DNA of 64,000 nucleotides from Pectinophora gossypiella. Its lineage: Eukaryota > Arthropoda > Insecta > Lepidoptera > Gelechiidae. The translations under genes were made by a program, and so were the position numbers. Under the pieces are notes generated by a model. It did not search any database. It was not told the DNA's origin and worked only from the letters and a program-made list of their open reading frames with translations. The stretch spans positions 12,648,598-12,712,597 of the forward strand of contig NC_065421.1 in the NCBI RefSeq assembly GCF_024362695.1, given 5' to 3'. Shown piece by piece: positions 28,713 through 37,530 of the stretch (its first letter is position 1; every line of letters begins with the position of its first letter).

Positions 28713-29171
28713 GAATAAGTGGTCTATTTTGTCATTTTCCTCAATCACCAAACAAAAATGGTTCTGAAGAACAGATTGCTGTAAGCCAGAACGCTGAAAT
28801 CCTAAGCGAAACATTCTCCAAAATAAAGTACTTTACACGTCGTAATTAAGGGCAAGATTACAAAAGTTCCAGGCAGGTGGACTAGATGAGTTTAGACCAT
28901 CAACAAGATTGCACAAACAACAAACATACCTACCCTTTTCAAGGAAAGTACGCTCGTTGGCCAAATCGCCCAACATCATCACTCCGACAAAGAAATTGTA
29001 AATACGCCCAACATTAATGCGGAGCACGCTGGATGATGTATGATGGAGTCAATTAGCATCAGACATTGACTAATGTTACTCGGTATAATGTACGAAAAAA
29101 ACCGAGAGGCAGAGGAACGGATTTATTTATCTTCATTGTACGGCTGGGTTCGTACGCCGCGATTTTATTGG
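28713..29171. other. unassigned sequence
   Basis: No gene or repeat is recognised in this stretch. Confidence 0.4.
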
Positions 29172-29245
29172 GTCTGTCGTGACTACGCATGTAGTGAGTG
29201 TAACGTACGATTGCTCGTATCAGCACCAATATAGTCTTTTATGTT
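29172..29245 (+). repeat. 73-bp target duplication, left copy
   Basis: It runs from GTCTGTCGTGACTACGCATG through CGTACGATTGCTCGTATCAG to ATAGTCTTTTATGTT. The same sequence, one base shorter, lies at 29569-29641 on the other side of a LINE fragment. Confidence 0.85.
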
Positions 29246-29568
29246 TTTTTTTTTTTTAATCTAAAATTTTTAAGAGGGTTTTTTCTGTACAGAATATGCC
29301 ACCCTCATATAGCTTACATTGAGTTAGAGCTTAACTTAATACAGGTAGTCTGCGATCAGTACCGATCTTCACCAATTTATACAATGCTCTCGCAAGCGCC
29401 GAAGTGGGATTAGCTAGAACACTATTGCAGAAGTCTACTTCTCCACTATAATTGGCCAATACAAGAAATTGTGCTCTCTCCCTTCTATTCCGGACACATC
29501 CCATCATTATATGATATGCATCCTCTATGGTACCACACTCACTACAATTCGGGGTTAATGACTTCTTC
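29246..29568 (-). pseudogene. LINE 3' fragment with CCHC-like C-terminal motif
   Basis: A T-run at the left is the poly-A of a minus-strand element. The minus frame stays open for about 80 codons: CSECGTIEDAYHIMMGC, RNRRERAQFLVLANYSGEVD, FCNSVLANPTSALARAL and RLPVLS, then stop. C-x2-C-x7-H-x4-C after the RT domain is characteristic of I/R1-type non-LTR retrotransposons (family knowledge). The open frame and near-identical flanks imply a fairly recent insertion. 5'-truncated. Confidence 0.8.
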
Positions 29569-29641
29569 GTCTGTCGTGACTACGCATGTAGGAGTGTAAC
29601 GTACGATTGCTCGTATCAGCACCAATATAGTCTTTTATGTT
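29569..29641 (+). repeat. 73-bp target duplication, right copy
   Basis: It differs from the left copy by one missing T in CATGTAG(T)GAGTG. Beyond TTATGTT the two flanks diverge. Confidence 0.85.
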
Positions 29642-29696
29642 ATGAAACTTTATTGTAGACAAGTCTTCCACCCGCGATTGTTTTTGCCTCTGGATT

Positions 29697-29763
29697 ATTT
29701 AGAAATCAGAATCATTTATTCAACGTAACCATCATGGATAAACTTGCTGAAGGTCAATTATGT
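29697..29763 (-). pseudogene. LINE-F 3' terminal fragment
   Basis: AGAAATCAGAATCATTTATT, CAACGTAACCATCATGGATA and AACTTGCTGAAGGTCAAT are the reverse of the LINE-F terminus. Confidence 0.75.
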
Positions 29764-30167
29764 AAGTTTCATACTGTAAGGTCAATTCTGTAAGCGTCAT
29801 AACGCAAACTTTAATCAGAATAACACTTTTACTTTGTATTTTTTTTTGGCGTTTCAGTGTATAAATTCAAAACTTTTGAAAGAAAGATAGTATTCATAAG
29901 AGGACGCAACAGTAACAATACAAAAAAAAATAGAAAAAAAGAACTACTTAATACAAAAAGACAACAAAATCATATAAATAACACAAGAAAAATGAGTAAT
30001 AGCCATGTGGGAACGGTGGACGTCCTCAAAGAATGGATTATTTTGCAGGAATTATTATTGGGTTTTTACCTTTTGATATAACAACAAGGCATTAAGTAAA
30101 TACTTGTCCGATAATGCGATTATGCAGATCCCTTCTGGACTTTTTTAAGGGACTTATATTTTAAGGG
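29764..30167. other. unassigned sequence
   Basis: A 74-codon lysine- and asparagine-rich frame (29857-30081) is low-complexity and has no recognisable domain. Confidence 0.4.
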
Positions 30168-30326
30168 GTTTCCTTGCGATGTTTTCTTTCACCGCTGAGC
30201 ACGTGAGCATTTATGATCCAAATTTGAATTCGAAATAAATTCGACAAACATTGGTTTAGGCGGAATTTGACCATGCGACCATAAAGTGAGAGGCAAGCGT
30301 TCTACCAACATGGCTACCACGGCTTA
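30168..30326 (-). mobile_element. SINE-C head half
   Basis: On minus: AAGCCGTGGTAGCCATGTTG, CTCACTTTATGGTCGCATGG, a damaged B box, GAATTCAAATTTGGATCATA and CGTGCTCAGCGGTGAAAGAA. It stops at the GAGGAAACCC segment. Confidence 0.8.
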
Positions 30327-30631
30327 CTTCGTGTGTCACAGCAAGAACTGCCTTTGATAAAAATCGGCTCGCGTGGAACCAGCCTACCACGCGTAAATCT
30401 GTGTATGACTTCTGAGAGGATGTCGCGGATTAAACTGTCAGCGTGTGATGTATTATGAGGATTTGTGTGAACTAGTTTTTTTGTTGACGTCCACGTGTGG
30501 CGTATTAAGGTCAGAGACTGCCAAGAAAAAGAATGGGATTAGGAAGAAAATGTAAGAAGTCAGTAATTCTCGTACAAACGGACGCGGCTCAATCCCATTA
30601 TCTATGTCGGGGTGGGCAGTTCTACAAACCA
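30327..30631. other. unassigned sequence between SINE-C halves
   Basis: Higher GC than average. No repeat recognised. Confidence 0.4.
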
Positions 30632-30822
30632 CATAAAAAACATCATGAGGAAACTTACATTCCCGAGAAATGCATTATCGGAGGTATATGACCTAAACTG
30701 TATTGGGCTCGTTTTCCCATCGCGGGTTGGAAAGTCAGACAGGCAGTCGCTTCTGTAAAACACCGGACCTGTAAAATCTTCAGGTTAAGTAAGCGGACCC
30801 TGTGAAAAACGGGACAATGCTT
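30632..30822 (+). mobile_element. SINE-C, 5'-truncated
   Basis: CATCATGAGGAAACTTACAT, ACTGTATTGGGCTCGTTTTC, GGTTGGAAAGTCAGACAGGC and TAAGTAAGCGGACCCTGTGA. It starts at nearly the same SINE position where the minus-strand half at 30168 stops. Confidence 0.85.
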
Positions 30823-30828
30823 CAAAGG

Positions 30829-30900
30829 CCAATTCTTTCACTTCCTTATAAGACACGAAGTCGACGTTAATTTTGTTAAACCTCTTTTCTTCCAAGCTCT
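30829..30900 (-). pseudogene. LINE-E fragment
   Basis: On plus: CCAATTCTTTCACTTCCTTA, TAAGACACGAAGTCGACGTT. This is the inverse of the KEVNVVSY...VKELA stretch. Confidence 0.65.
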
Positions 30901-31194
30901 CATTGCCGCTACAGCAAGCAACAAGAAAATAATATAGCATAAGATCTGGCAATTATAACCTAACTATATTGTTTTCGGGCAATTTGCCTTCCCAGCTCAT
31001 TTAGCACGGTAATTACAGGCCCGTAATAAAAATGTGCTCAAATAAAATTCGCCAGGGCTACTCGTAATTTGTGCCATCAAAAAAATGATGACTATGGAGA
31101 AAACTTTTTTATTTTTCATTTCATTGCCGACGTTGAAATAGCAGCCAGTTGTAAATTAAAAAGACTTGCAGGTTTTCCCTTGTTTTTGACTAAA

Positions 31195-31400
31195 GCACAC
31201 CCCGGAGACTTCATACAAAACTTCTCGGTTTACACAGACACTATACATTGATGTTATCGTACACGCGCATCTGTGTGTGACGTTTGACGCCCATACGATT
31301 GAAGACTTAAGTAACACCGAGGGGCGGGGCGGCGAGGTAAACCTAGCTCAGCCGCTGGTGGGGAGCGGACAGTTGCCGTTCTATACGTTCCTTATTCTAT
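31195..31400 (-). repeat. Rep-I copy 2
   Basis: On plus: CACACCCCGGAGACTTCATA, ATACATTGATGTTATCGTAC, ACGCGCATCTGTGTGTGACG and AGCTCAGCCGCTGGTGGGGA in order, the inverse of 25081-25262. Confidence 0.75.
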
Positions 31401-31432
31401 GACTAAAGTGTCGTTTTTTGAAAATTTTATTC

Positions 31433-31475
31433 TGTGGGTTGTGAGGTGGAATACTAACCTCGTCAACCGTGAAAA
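31433..31475 (-). mobile_element. SINE-A tail fragment
   Basis: TGTGGGTTGTGAGGTGGAAT and CTAACCTCGTCAACC only. Confidence 0.6.
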
Positions 31476-31493
31476 TTTATTTATTTCTTGTAA

Positions 31494-32056
31494 CATTCAC
31501 CCTCATTCCTGCAGACACCTCCTAATTTTATTTGAAGTTATACCTACCATTTTCTTTTCCACCAAAAAGGAAAGGGTCGGATCGGATGACTGACAACTGT
31601 TATTTTTAATATCATATTCATATTCATTCATTCATTTAATCATTGCAAAGTCACAAGCAGTTAGGTGTTACATACACGGTATTAGGTACATGTGACGCCC
31701 TGCAAGGGCACAGCAACGTAAGAGGTGACAGCGGCTTCATTATAAAAAATATTAGTAAGTAACATAGTTAATTATGAATTAAACAAGTTAAAGGTAACAA
31801 AATTATTATACACTTACAAAATTATTACATAATAATATACATCACAGTCCAAAATACAATATTTTAAAAATTATATTATTTATTATCTTATAATATTTAA
31901 AACTATACCTACAAATTAAAAAAGTACTCAAGCAAATACATAATACACAATTATATACTTAATACACAATTATATCTTGAGAGGGTTGGTTTCTTTCTGA
32001 AATTGACGTATGTTTCTTAAATTTTGGCTGTCCGTTTCCTTTTTGAAGTCCGTGCA
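31494..32056. mobile_element. MITE-P copy 2, interrupted
   Basis: The left arm (CATTCCTGCAGACACCTCC, AAAAAGGAAAGGGTCGG) and a right inner part (GAGGGTTGGTTTCTTTCTGA, AATTGACGTATG) are present. They are separated by a LINE tail at about 31625-31975, and the right terminus is lost. Confidence 0.6.
31625..31975 (-). repeat. LINE 3' tail inside MITE-P
   Basis: TCACAAGCAGTTAGGTGTTA, TGACGCCCTGCAAGGGCACA and an AT-rich end. No coding part. The family is not identified. Confidence 0.45.
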
Positions 32057-32114
32057 TAGAGTTTCACAGCCCTGAAAGTGATGATTCTACAATACCATTA
32101 CAATCATCATCATC

Positions 32115-32414
32115 ATCGCCCTAGCGTCATCCTGTTCTAACCTGAAAATTTGACAGGTTAGTTTCTTTACAGAAGCCACTGCTTGTCTGACCTCACAACC
32201 CACGAAGGGAAAAACAGGCTAATACAAGTTAGGTCACTTAACTCTGAAACGCGTTTCTTGGGTATGTGGGTTTCTTCCTTCACCGCTGAGCACGTGATAA
32301 TCATTTATGATCCAAACATGGATTCGAAAAAAAGATTTCGAAAATTATAGGTTTGAACTTGCAACCTTACAGTGAGAGTCAAGCATTCTTGAAACTAGGC
32401 TATCCCGGCTCTTA
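32115..32414 (-). mobile_element. SINE-C, near full length
   Basis: On minus: AGCCGGGATAGCCTAGTTTC head, AAGGTTGCAAGTTCAAACC (B-box region), CATGTTTGGATCATAAATGA, GTGCTCAGCGGTGAAGGAAG and AATTTTCAGGTTAGAACAGG. Confidence 0.85.
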
Positions 32415-32756
32415 TAATACCATTACAATACCACCAAGAAATAACAGAACAACGAACAGAATAGATTGGTTATTGTGGTTATATTATATAATTGGTATAG
32501 ACCCATATATTGGTACAGTTCTAAATCCTCTAGATTAAGAGCGAGAATACAGTTCAACAGTTATTAGCTTCAGTATCCCTAGAGTTTAGACATGTTTCTA
32601 TATTGCTTACAAACTGGCATTTCATTGCTGCGTGCCTGTTTGTTGTACTACCCTGTTGAATCATTAATAAACTGATTAACCAAAATTGTTTCTGATACAA
32701 TATTAACCGCTATTGATTCTATATTTGCTATAGAAATTTACTCATTGGAGTTAACA
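32415..32756. other. unassigned sequence
   Basis: No gene or repeat recognised. Confidence 0.4.
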
Positions 32757-32845
32757 TCAGCTCACGCGGCACGGCTATCACGAATTATATCGAGGTCTTC
32801 GACCAATAGCCATACTACGTTTATCTATCTAGATAGCTAATCAAA

Positions 32846-32896
32846 TCAAAATGAAATATCCTTTATTGCACACGCAAAGATACACGAAACATTTTC
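32846..32896 (-). repeat. short LINE 3' tail
   Basis: ATCAAATCAAAATGAAATAT and CCTTTATTGCACACGC have the TTTATTGCAC signature of LINE 3' ends in this window. Confidence 0.5.
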
Positions 32897-33217
32897 CCCT
32901 CCGTGGTCCAGCGGTTGAGCGTTGTGCTCACGATCCGGATGTCCCGGGTTTGAATCCCGGTGGGGACAAATCACAAAAATCACTTTGTGATCCCTAGTTT
33001 GGTTAGGACATTAAAGGCTGATCACCTGATTGTCCAAAAAGTAAGAAGATCCGTGCTTCGGAAGGCACGTTAAGCCATCGGTCTCTGTTATTACTTGCTG
33101 ATATAACGTAGTCGTTACATGAGTCATGTTAGGGGCCTATGGCGGCTCAATATTAGCCCTGACACCAGGGTTGATGGGGTTGGTAATCCACCTCACAACC
33201 CACACAATAGACGAAGA
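32897..33217 (+). mobile_element. SINE-A, full length
   Basis: A box GTGGTCCAGCGGTTGAGCG, B box GGGTTTGAATCCC, spacer CAAAAATCACTTTGTGATCC, core, TACATGAGTCATGTTAGGGG and the end CCACACAATAGACGAAG. The flanks ACGAAACATTTT and ACGAAAATTTT look like a decayed target duplication. Confidence 0.9.
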
Positions 33218-33524
33218 ACGAAAATTTTTAAAATAAACACATAATAAATTACAAGGAAATCGGCTGCCTTAATGCTTTACAACAAGGATTCAATAAAATT
33301 GTAAACATTGTTAAGAAAATTTTAAATAAATATGTATAAGTACGTATACGGCTATTGGTCGAAGCTCTCGCGTTAATTAGCGGGTAGCGCGGCGCGCTTG
33401 CTGTGCCGCGGGGCCTATAGATTGTAGATTTAAATATTAATACTCCCTTTGAAGGAAACAATCGCAGTAATTGGTTTACAGATTAAAGATTATGAATTAT
33501 TCGATTGAAAGTATGTTGGTTTAC

Positions 33525-33590
33525 TTGTGACTTACAAACATAGGTATACGTACATAAACTGATGCTAATAATCCTAAACGTGGCTTTCAT
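33525..33590 (+). repeat. M-repeat remnant
   Basis: TACGTACATAAACTGATGCT followed by decayed sequence. Confidence 0.3.
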
Positions 33591-33624
33591 AATAGCAATT
33601 AATGATATTATATTGTATCCAAAG

Positions 33625-33672
33625 ACAATTGACCTTTAACAAGTTTATCCATGATAATTACGTTGAATAAAT
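33625..33672 (+). pseudogene. LINE-F terminus interrupted by SINE-A
   Basis: TTGACCTTTAACAAGTTTAT, CCATGATAATTACG and TTGAATAAAT. The terminal GATTCTGG continues after the SINE at 34011. Confidence 0.75.
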
Positions 33673-33998
33673 CTTCTTCTATCGTGTGGATTGAGAGGTA
33701 CATTACCAACCTCATCAACCCTGGTGTCAGGGTTATTATTGAGCCGCCAAAGGCCCCTGACATGGCTCATGTAACGACTACTTACTTACATCATTAAGTA
33801 GTAACCGGGACCAACGGCTTAACGTGCCTTCCGAAGCACGGATCATCTTACTTTTTGGACAATCAGGTGATCAGCCTGTAATGTCCTAACCAAACTAGGG
33901 ATCACAAAGTGATTTTTGTGATATGTCCCCACCGGGATTCGAACCCGGGACCTCCGGATCGCGAGCCCAACGCTCAACCACTGGACCACGGAGGTCGT
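33673..33998 (-). mobile_element. SINE-A, full length, youngest-looking copy
   Basis: Every part is intact on minus: TCCGTGGTCCAGTGGTTGAG (A box), TCCCGGGTTCGAATCCCGG (B box), GTGGGGACATATCAC, core, tail. The target duplication CGTTGAATAAAT is exact (33661-33672 and 33999-34010) and lies in LINE-F, which proves the order of insertion. Confidence 0.95.
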
Positions 33999-34039
33999 CG
34001 TTGAATAAATGATTCTGGCAAAGAGAAAGTGAGTAGTTA

Positions 34040-34245
34040 GGCCAGGCGCGCACTACGAGTTTTTCGCCGCGCGGCAGAAAAGAGCAGCGGCATAATGTCG
34101 CACTGTAATACTGCGCCGCTGCGGTGGCTCTGCCGTCAAGTGCGCGCAATACAATTTAAAACTGTTTGGTACAGTATTACAGTGCGACATTATGCCGCTG
34201 CTTTTTTCTGCCGCACGGCGAAAATCTCGTAGTGCGCGCCTGGCC
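34040..34245. mobile_element. palindromic MITE with 74-bp arms and TTA target
   Basis: Arms 34040-34113 and 34172-34245 are inverse with about three mismatches (GGCCAGGCGCGCACTACGAG ... GCGGCATAATGTCGCACTGT). TTA flanks both ends (34037-34039, 34246-34248). A 3-bp TWA target is the hallmark of PIF/Harbinger, so a Tourist-like MITE is inferred. Confidence 0.85.
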
Positions 34246-34334
34246 TTAGTAATACCTACTTAGGGTAATGAGAATAGCTGGCGAAGAGTGAATATCTATA
34301 CACCTCTGCCTGCCACTTTGGGGATATAATATAC

Positions 34335-34525
34335 GTCAAATGAGCGATCTCTTGATCTGAAGGTCTCGGTTTTGATCCTAGTGGGGACATATCACGAAAG
34401 CCACTAGCTGTATGCACGACGTCGTTACATGAGTCATATTATGGGGTCTTTAGCGGCTCAATAGTAACCTTGACGCCAGGGTTGATGAGGTTGGTAATCC
34501 ACCTCACCATCCACACGATAGAAGA
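34335..34525 (+). mobile_element. SINE-A, internally deleted
   Basis: GGTCTCGGTTTTGATCCTAG (decayed B box), TGGGGACATATCAC, then a jump to GTCGTTACATGAGTCATATT and the full tail. Confidence 0.75.
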
Positions 34526-34531
34526 AGAGAC

Positions 34532-34622
34532 AAAAGCCACTTTGTGTTCCTTAGTTTGGTTAGGACATTACAGATCTATTATAACCATTTGTTGCAATTA
34601 AGTATATAGTCGTTACATGAGT
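34532..34622 (+). mobile_element. SINE-A fragment
   Basis: CAAAAGCCACTTTGTGTTCC, TTAGTTTGGTTAGGACATTA and TATAGTCGTTACATGAG. It follows the previous copy within 7 bp. Confidence 0.6.
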
Positions 34623-34785
34623 TAGATCAACGATTGTTTGTTTCGTAAAAAAAGTCAAAATTTCTAATAAACATGACTCATTTATAGCGTCGCGCGCGAT
34701 ATAGGAGCAGTATTCTACAGCTGATTGGCGACATCTATGTCTAGAACACCCAATCGAATGGTCAGGATCGTATATAATAGCCTTA

Positions 34786-34928
34786 GCATCCTCGCGTTTA
34801 CGTTCAGAGCACGATTTTATCGCCATAAAATCCTTTTAACGTTATTGTCTAACATAGACTGGACCGCCGTGCAGGATTGCCCTAATTTTTTTACTGCCTC
34901 GCGTTATCTTCAGTTTACGAACAGGGTA
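34786..34928 (+). repeat. Rep-V copy 1
   Basis: GCGTTTACGTTCAGAGCACG, ATTTTATCGCCATAAAATCC, GTGCAGGATTGCCCTAATTT and TTTACTGCCTCGCG. A second copy starts 236 bp later. Confidence 0.6.
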
Positions 34929-34988
34929 TTCTTGCGATGGATGTACCTCTGACTAGCCAGTTGGGATACAGTCGTGAACTTATGTTAG
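34929..34988 (+). repeat. Rep-L 3' fragment
   Basis: TTCTTGCGATGGATGTACCT, CTGACTAGCC and TTGGGATACAGTCGTGAAC. Confidence 0.65.
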
Positions 34989-35021
34989 TATGTTACTTTT
35001 GGTTAACTATGTGTCCGTAAT

Positions 35022-35460
35022 ATTTACGTTCAGGGAACGATTTTATCGCCATGAAATCCTTTTAACTCTATTGTTTGTCTTCCGTGGTTTAATGGTTGAA
35101 CATTGGGTTTACGATCCGCAGGCCCCGGGTTCGAATCCCAGTGGGGAATTATCACAAAAATCACTTTGTGATCCCTAGTTTGGCCGAAAGTAAGATGATC
35201 CGTGCTTCGGAAGGCACGTTAAGCCAATGGTCCCGGTTACTAATGCTGATGTAAGTGAGTAGTCCTTACATGAGCCATGTAAAGGGCCTTTAGGGATTCA
35301 ATAGTAACCTTGACGCCAGGGTTGATGAGGTTGGTAATTCACCTCACAATCAATACGATAGAAGAAGTTTTACATAGGCTAGAATGCCGCGCAGGATTGC
35401 GATATTTTTTTACTGTCTCGCTTTTTCTTTAGTGTACGTATAGCGTGCTAGTGATACTGT
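35022..35460 (+). repeat. Rep-V copy 2, split by SINE-A
   Basis: ATTTACGTTCAGGGAACGAT, ATCGCCATGAAATCC before the SINE, and GGCTAGAATGCCGCGCAGGA, TTTACTGTCTCGC after it (from about 35371). Confidence 0.65.
35079..35366 (+). mobile_element. SINE-A, near full length
   Basis: CTTCCGTGGTTTAATGGTTG head, GGCCCCGGGTTCGAATCCC (B box), spacer with about 20 bp deleted after CCTAGTTTGG, core and tail ending ATACGATAGAAGAAG. Confidence 0.85.
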
Positions 35461-35810
35461 AGTAAAATATGTCACCACAATTTGTCTTCTGGCAACAAAC
35501 ATCAGCAAATACTTGAAATCGCTAAGCATGTTATCTTACAAGGATATGTTTGTGTGTAAGGATGATTCTATACGAGTGCGATTGTGTGCGCATGTGTGTA
35601 TATTTGTCATAGCTAGAGCTCATGTTGTAACTCGGAAGCTACGTCAAACCCGAAGCAATAATTTTCCCAACTCGTGTATATCTCAACAAGGCAGCTAGCT
35701 TACACACTTCACTGAAAACTGACTCAAGTCATAGAAGAAGCATTTGCGACTATGCAAGCATATATAATCAGTAGGTACTCTTTACTGCGTCTTCTTTCTT
35801 CTTCTCATAT
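35461..35810. other. unassigned sequence
   Basis: No gene or repeat recognised. Confidence 0.4.
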
Positions 35811-36108
35811 TTTTTTTTTAAATAAAATGGGCTCGCGTTTGAACATAATCTCACCTGATGGTATGTGGCGTTGTGGTCTAGGGTGGATCACGCTTACATA
35901 GCAAATGCCTATTCACTCTAGCCTTGAAGACTCCCAGATTATAACGAGATGGAAAAACAGACGACGGCAGACAGTTCCAATCTTAAAAATATATTCCCTC
36001 ACTGGGATGTAGGGTTCGTAAAACAAATTTTCCTCTCGTCACAATCTTATGAAGCCTTTGTAATGAAGCTGCCATGGAATTTCGAAAGTTTTTAGTTCTC
36101 AGTGAACA
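35811..36108 (-). pseudogene. LINE C-terminus (WNxLPSSVFPSRYN type)
   Basis: A T-run at 35808-35820 marks the poly-A. The minus frame reads DWNCLPSSVFPSRYNLGVFK, then ARVNRHLLCKRDPP and stop, the C-terminal segment of a CR1-like or related non-LTR reverse transcriptase. Upstream MAASLQRLHKIVTRGKFV is in frame until one stop. Truncated at the MITE-R boundary. Confidence 0.75.
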
Positions 36109-36244
36109 GGGGGGTTAAAATGGCCACTTTTTGGACACAATTTGACATTTGCTCATATAAAAATAAGTGCGCAATGCAAACAACTGTCAAATTGCAATAT
36201 TCTTTTTTCAGATGAATTGCTTCGATGTGGCCATTTTAACCCCC
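36109..36244. mobile_element. MITE-R copy 1
   Basis: GGGGTTAAAATGGCCAC and GTGGCCATTTTAACCCC form inverted ends. Inner arms are ATTTGACATTTGC and CTGTCAAATTGCAATATT. The left arm has lost the TTCATCT segment. Confidence 0.8.
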
Positions 36245-36490
36245 AAGAGCGGGGGCGCTCTGGGGCCCAAGGATACCTGGGAAGGTATTCTTGGGCCGCG
36301 CCCTTTTGCGTTTTCCACGCACACTCCGAGTTAGAGCTCGTCGACGGACGGGTGTTCTATTGGTCTTCTAAGGACATGACCAATCTACCATCACTTCCGT
36401 GTGCGGATATCGGCCTCCACAATATTTTTCCCAATCAATCTCCACAGTTCTGTGTTTATAATAATTTTAGGCCAGAAGGTCTGTAATTTT
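36245..36490 (-). pseudogene. LINE C-terminal relic (ELWR...WIGH type)
   Basis: The minus strand reads ELWRLIGKNIVEADIRTRK, stop, W, stop, IGHVLRRPIEHP. The ELWRxxG...RKWxWIGHxLRRP motif follows the RT domain in RTE-like lepidopteran elements (family knowledge). Two stops inside show it is dead. The 114-codon frame on the other strand is its shadow. Confidence 0.7.
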
Positions 36491-36779
36491 TGCTATAATT
36501 ATTTATTAAAAAAAACACATTTGAGTTTGCCGGTCTCACAACTGTATAATAAGTACGTAGTCAACATCTAAAGACCCTTTCAGTGTCGATAAACTCGGTG
36601 TCGGTGTTGATGGTCTAGAGCAGAATATTACAAGGATCTAAAATCCTGGATACCTTATAAAGTACAGAACTTTTGACAAATGTTCTACGTCAAAATAGCT
36701 TTGCAATGACAACATGTAGGTCATTGATGTGGGTGGTTTAGATCCAAATTTTACATCCTTCTCTAATAGCTCTCCGTTT

Positions 36780-36868
36780 TCTTCTCTCGTGTAGGTTGCA
36801 AGAGAAAAATGAAGTGACCGACTTCATCTCTCTGGTGTCAAAGTTACTATCGAGCCACCAAAGGCCCA
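36780..36868 (-). mobile_element. SINE-A tail, decayed
   Basis: On plus: CTTCTCTCGTGTAGGTTGC, ACTTCATCTCTCTGGTGTCA and ATCGAGCCACCAAAGGCCCA. Confidence 0.6.
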
Positions 36869-37530
36869 TGTACTACACGATCGGGAGCGAACAAGATTGG
36901 TCATGGTTGAAATACAGATATTTCATAATATTAGTCGTAGTAAGTGAATACTTGTAGTTCGTAGATAAACGAAACAATTGAAAGTGTATAGTGATTGTTG
37001 GATGTCAATATAAATGTGTATGAAATGGTTCTTTTTTAATATAGTTAAATAGACATAAAACTATCAACAGTCAATCGTCAATGACTTAGCCCATACACCA
37101 ATTGTAGCCCACTATCAGTGGCACCCAGCCCGCTTGGTCAATTTGCTACGTCCTCTATACACAAGTATCGTGTTTAGAAATAGAAATTTCGTCTGCACCC
37201 TCTACGGAAGTGGATTACTAAAGATTTTCGACTTTTACGTTATTCGTAACTTCGGTAGCGGTTAAACTTTTCCTCTTTGAGAGAGCTAATAAAATTGATG
37301 TTGAATCTTTATTGGTTTTGTGTTTGTAAGGATTTATCATCGCTTATTTTGTAAAGATTTTTTTTTTATTTTTGACGCGAATTCTTTTAAGATTCGCATT
37401 TAAAAGATTTGTAATGCCTTTTTCTTGGAAAATATTTTCGAATACTCATTTTATCACGCTTAGATTGGATTGGGCAGAGACATAGATTTATCAGTGAGAA
37501 CTGCCGATATTCGTCTGAAAATATATTTTA
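36869..37530. other. unassigned sequence
   Basis: A weak M-repeat word (GGGCAGAGACATAGA, near 37475) is all that is familiar. Confidence 0.4.

Larger units (their letters stand above)
32757..33425. mobile_element. Rep-Q pair, possible TIR element with nested insertions
   Basis: TTCGACCAATAGCC (32799-32812) and GGCTATTGGTCGAA (33350-33363) are exact inverses. Both are continued outward by weakly similar GC-rich sequence (TATATCGAGGTC and GCTCTCGCGTTAATTAGCG). The interior holds a LINE tail and a SINE-A. A non-autonomous DNA element is inferred. Confidence 0.45.

Noticed and set aside
33930..33998. tRNA genes at the SINE heads (A and B boxes well preserved)
   Set aside because: No acceptor stem pairing or discriminator end, and each is followed by the SINE body. 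They are SINE promoters.
36142..36486. A 114-codon ORF with Trp/Cys/Pro-rich end
   Set aside because: It runs antisense through MITE-R and the ELWR...WIGH LINE relic, which explains its composition.
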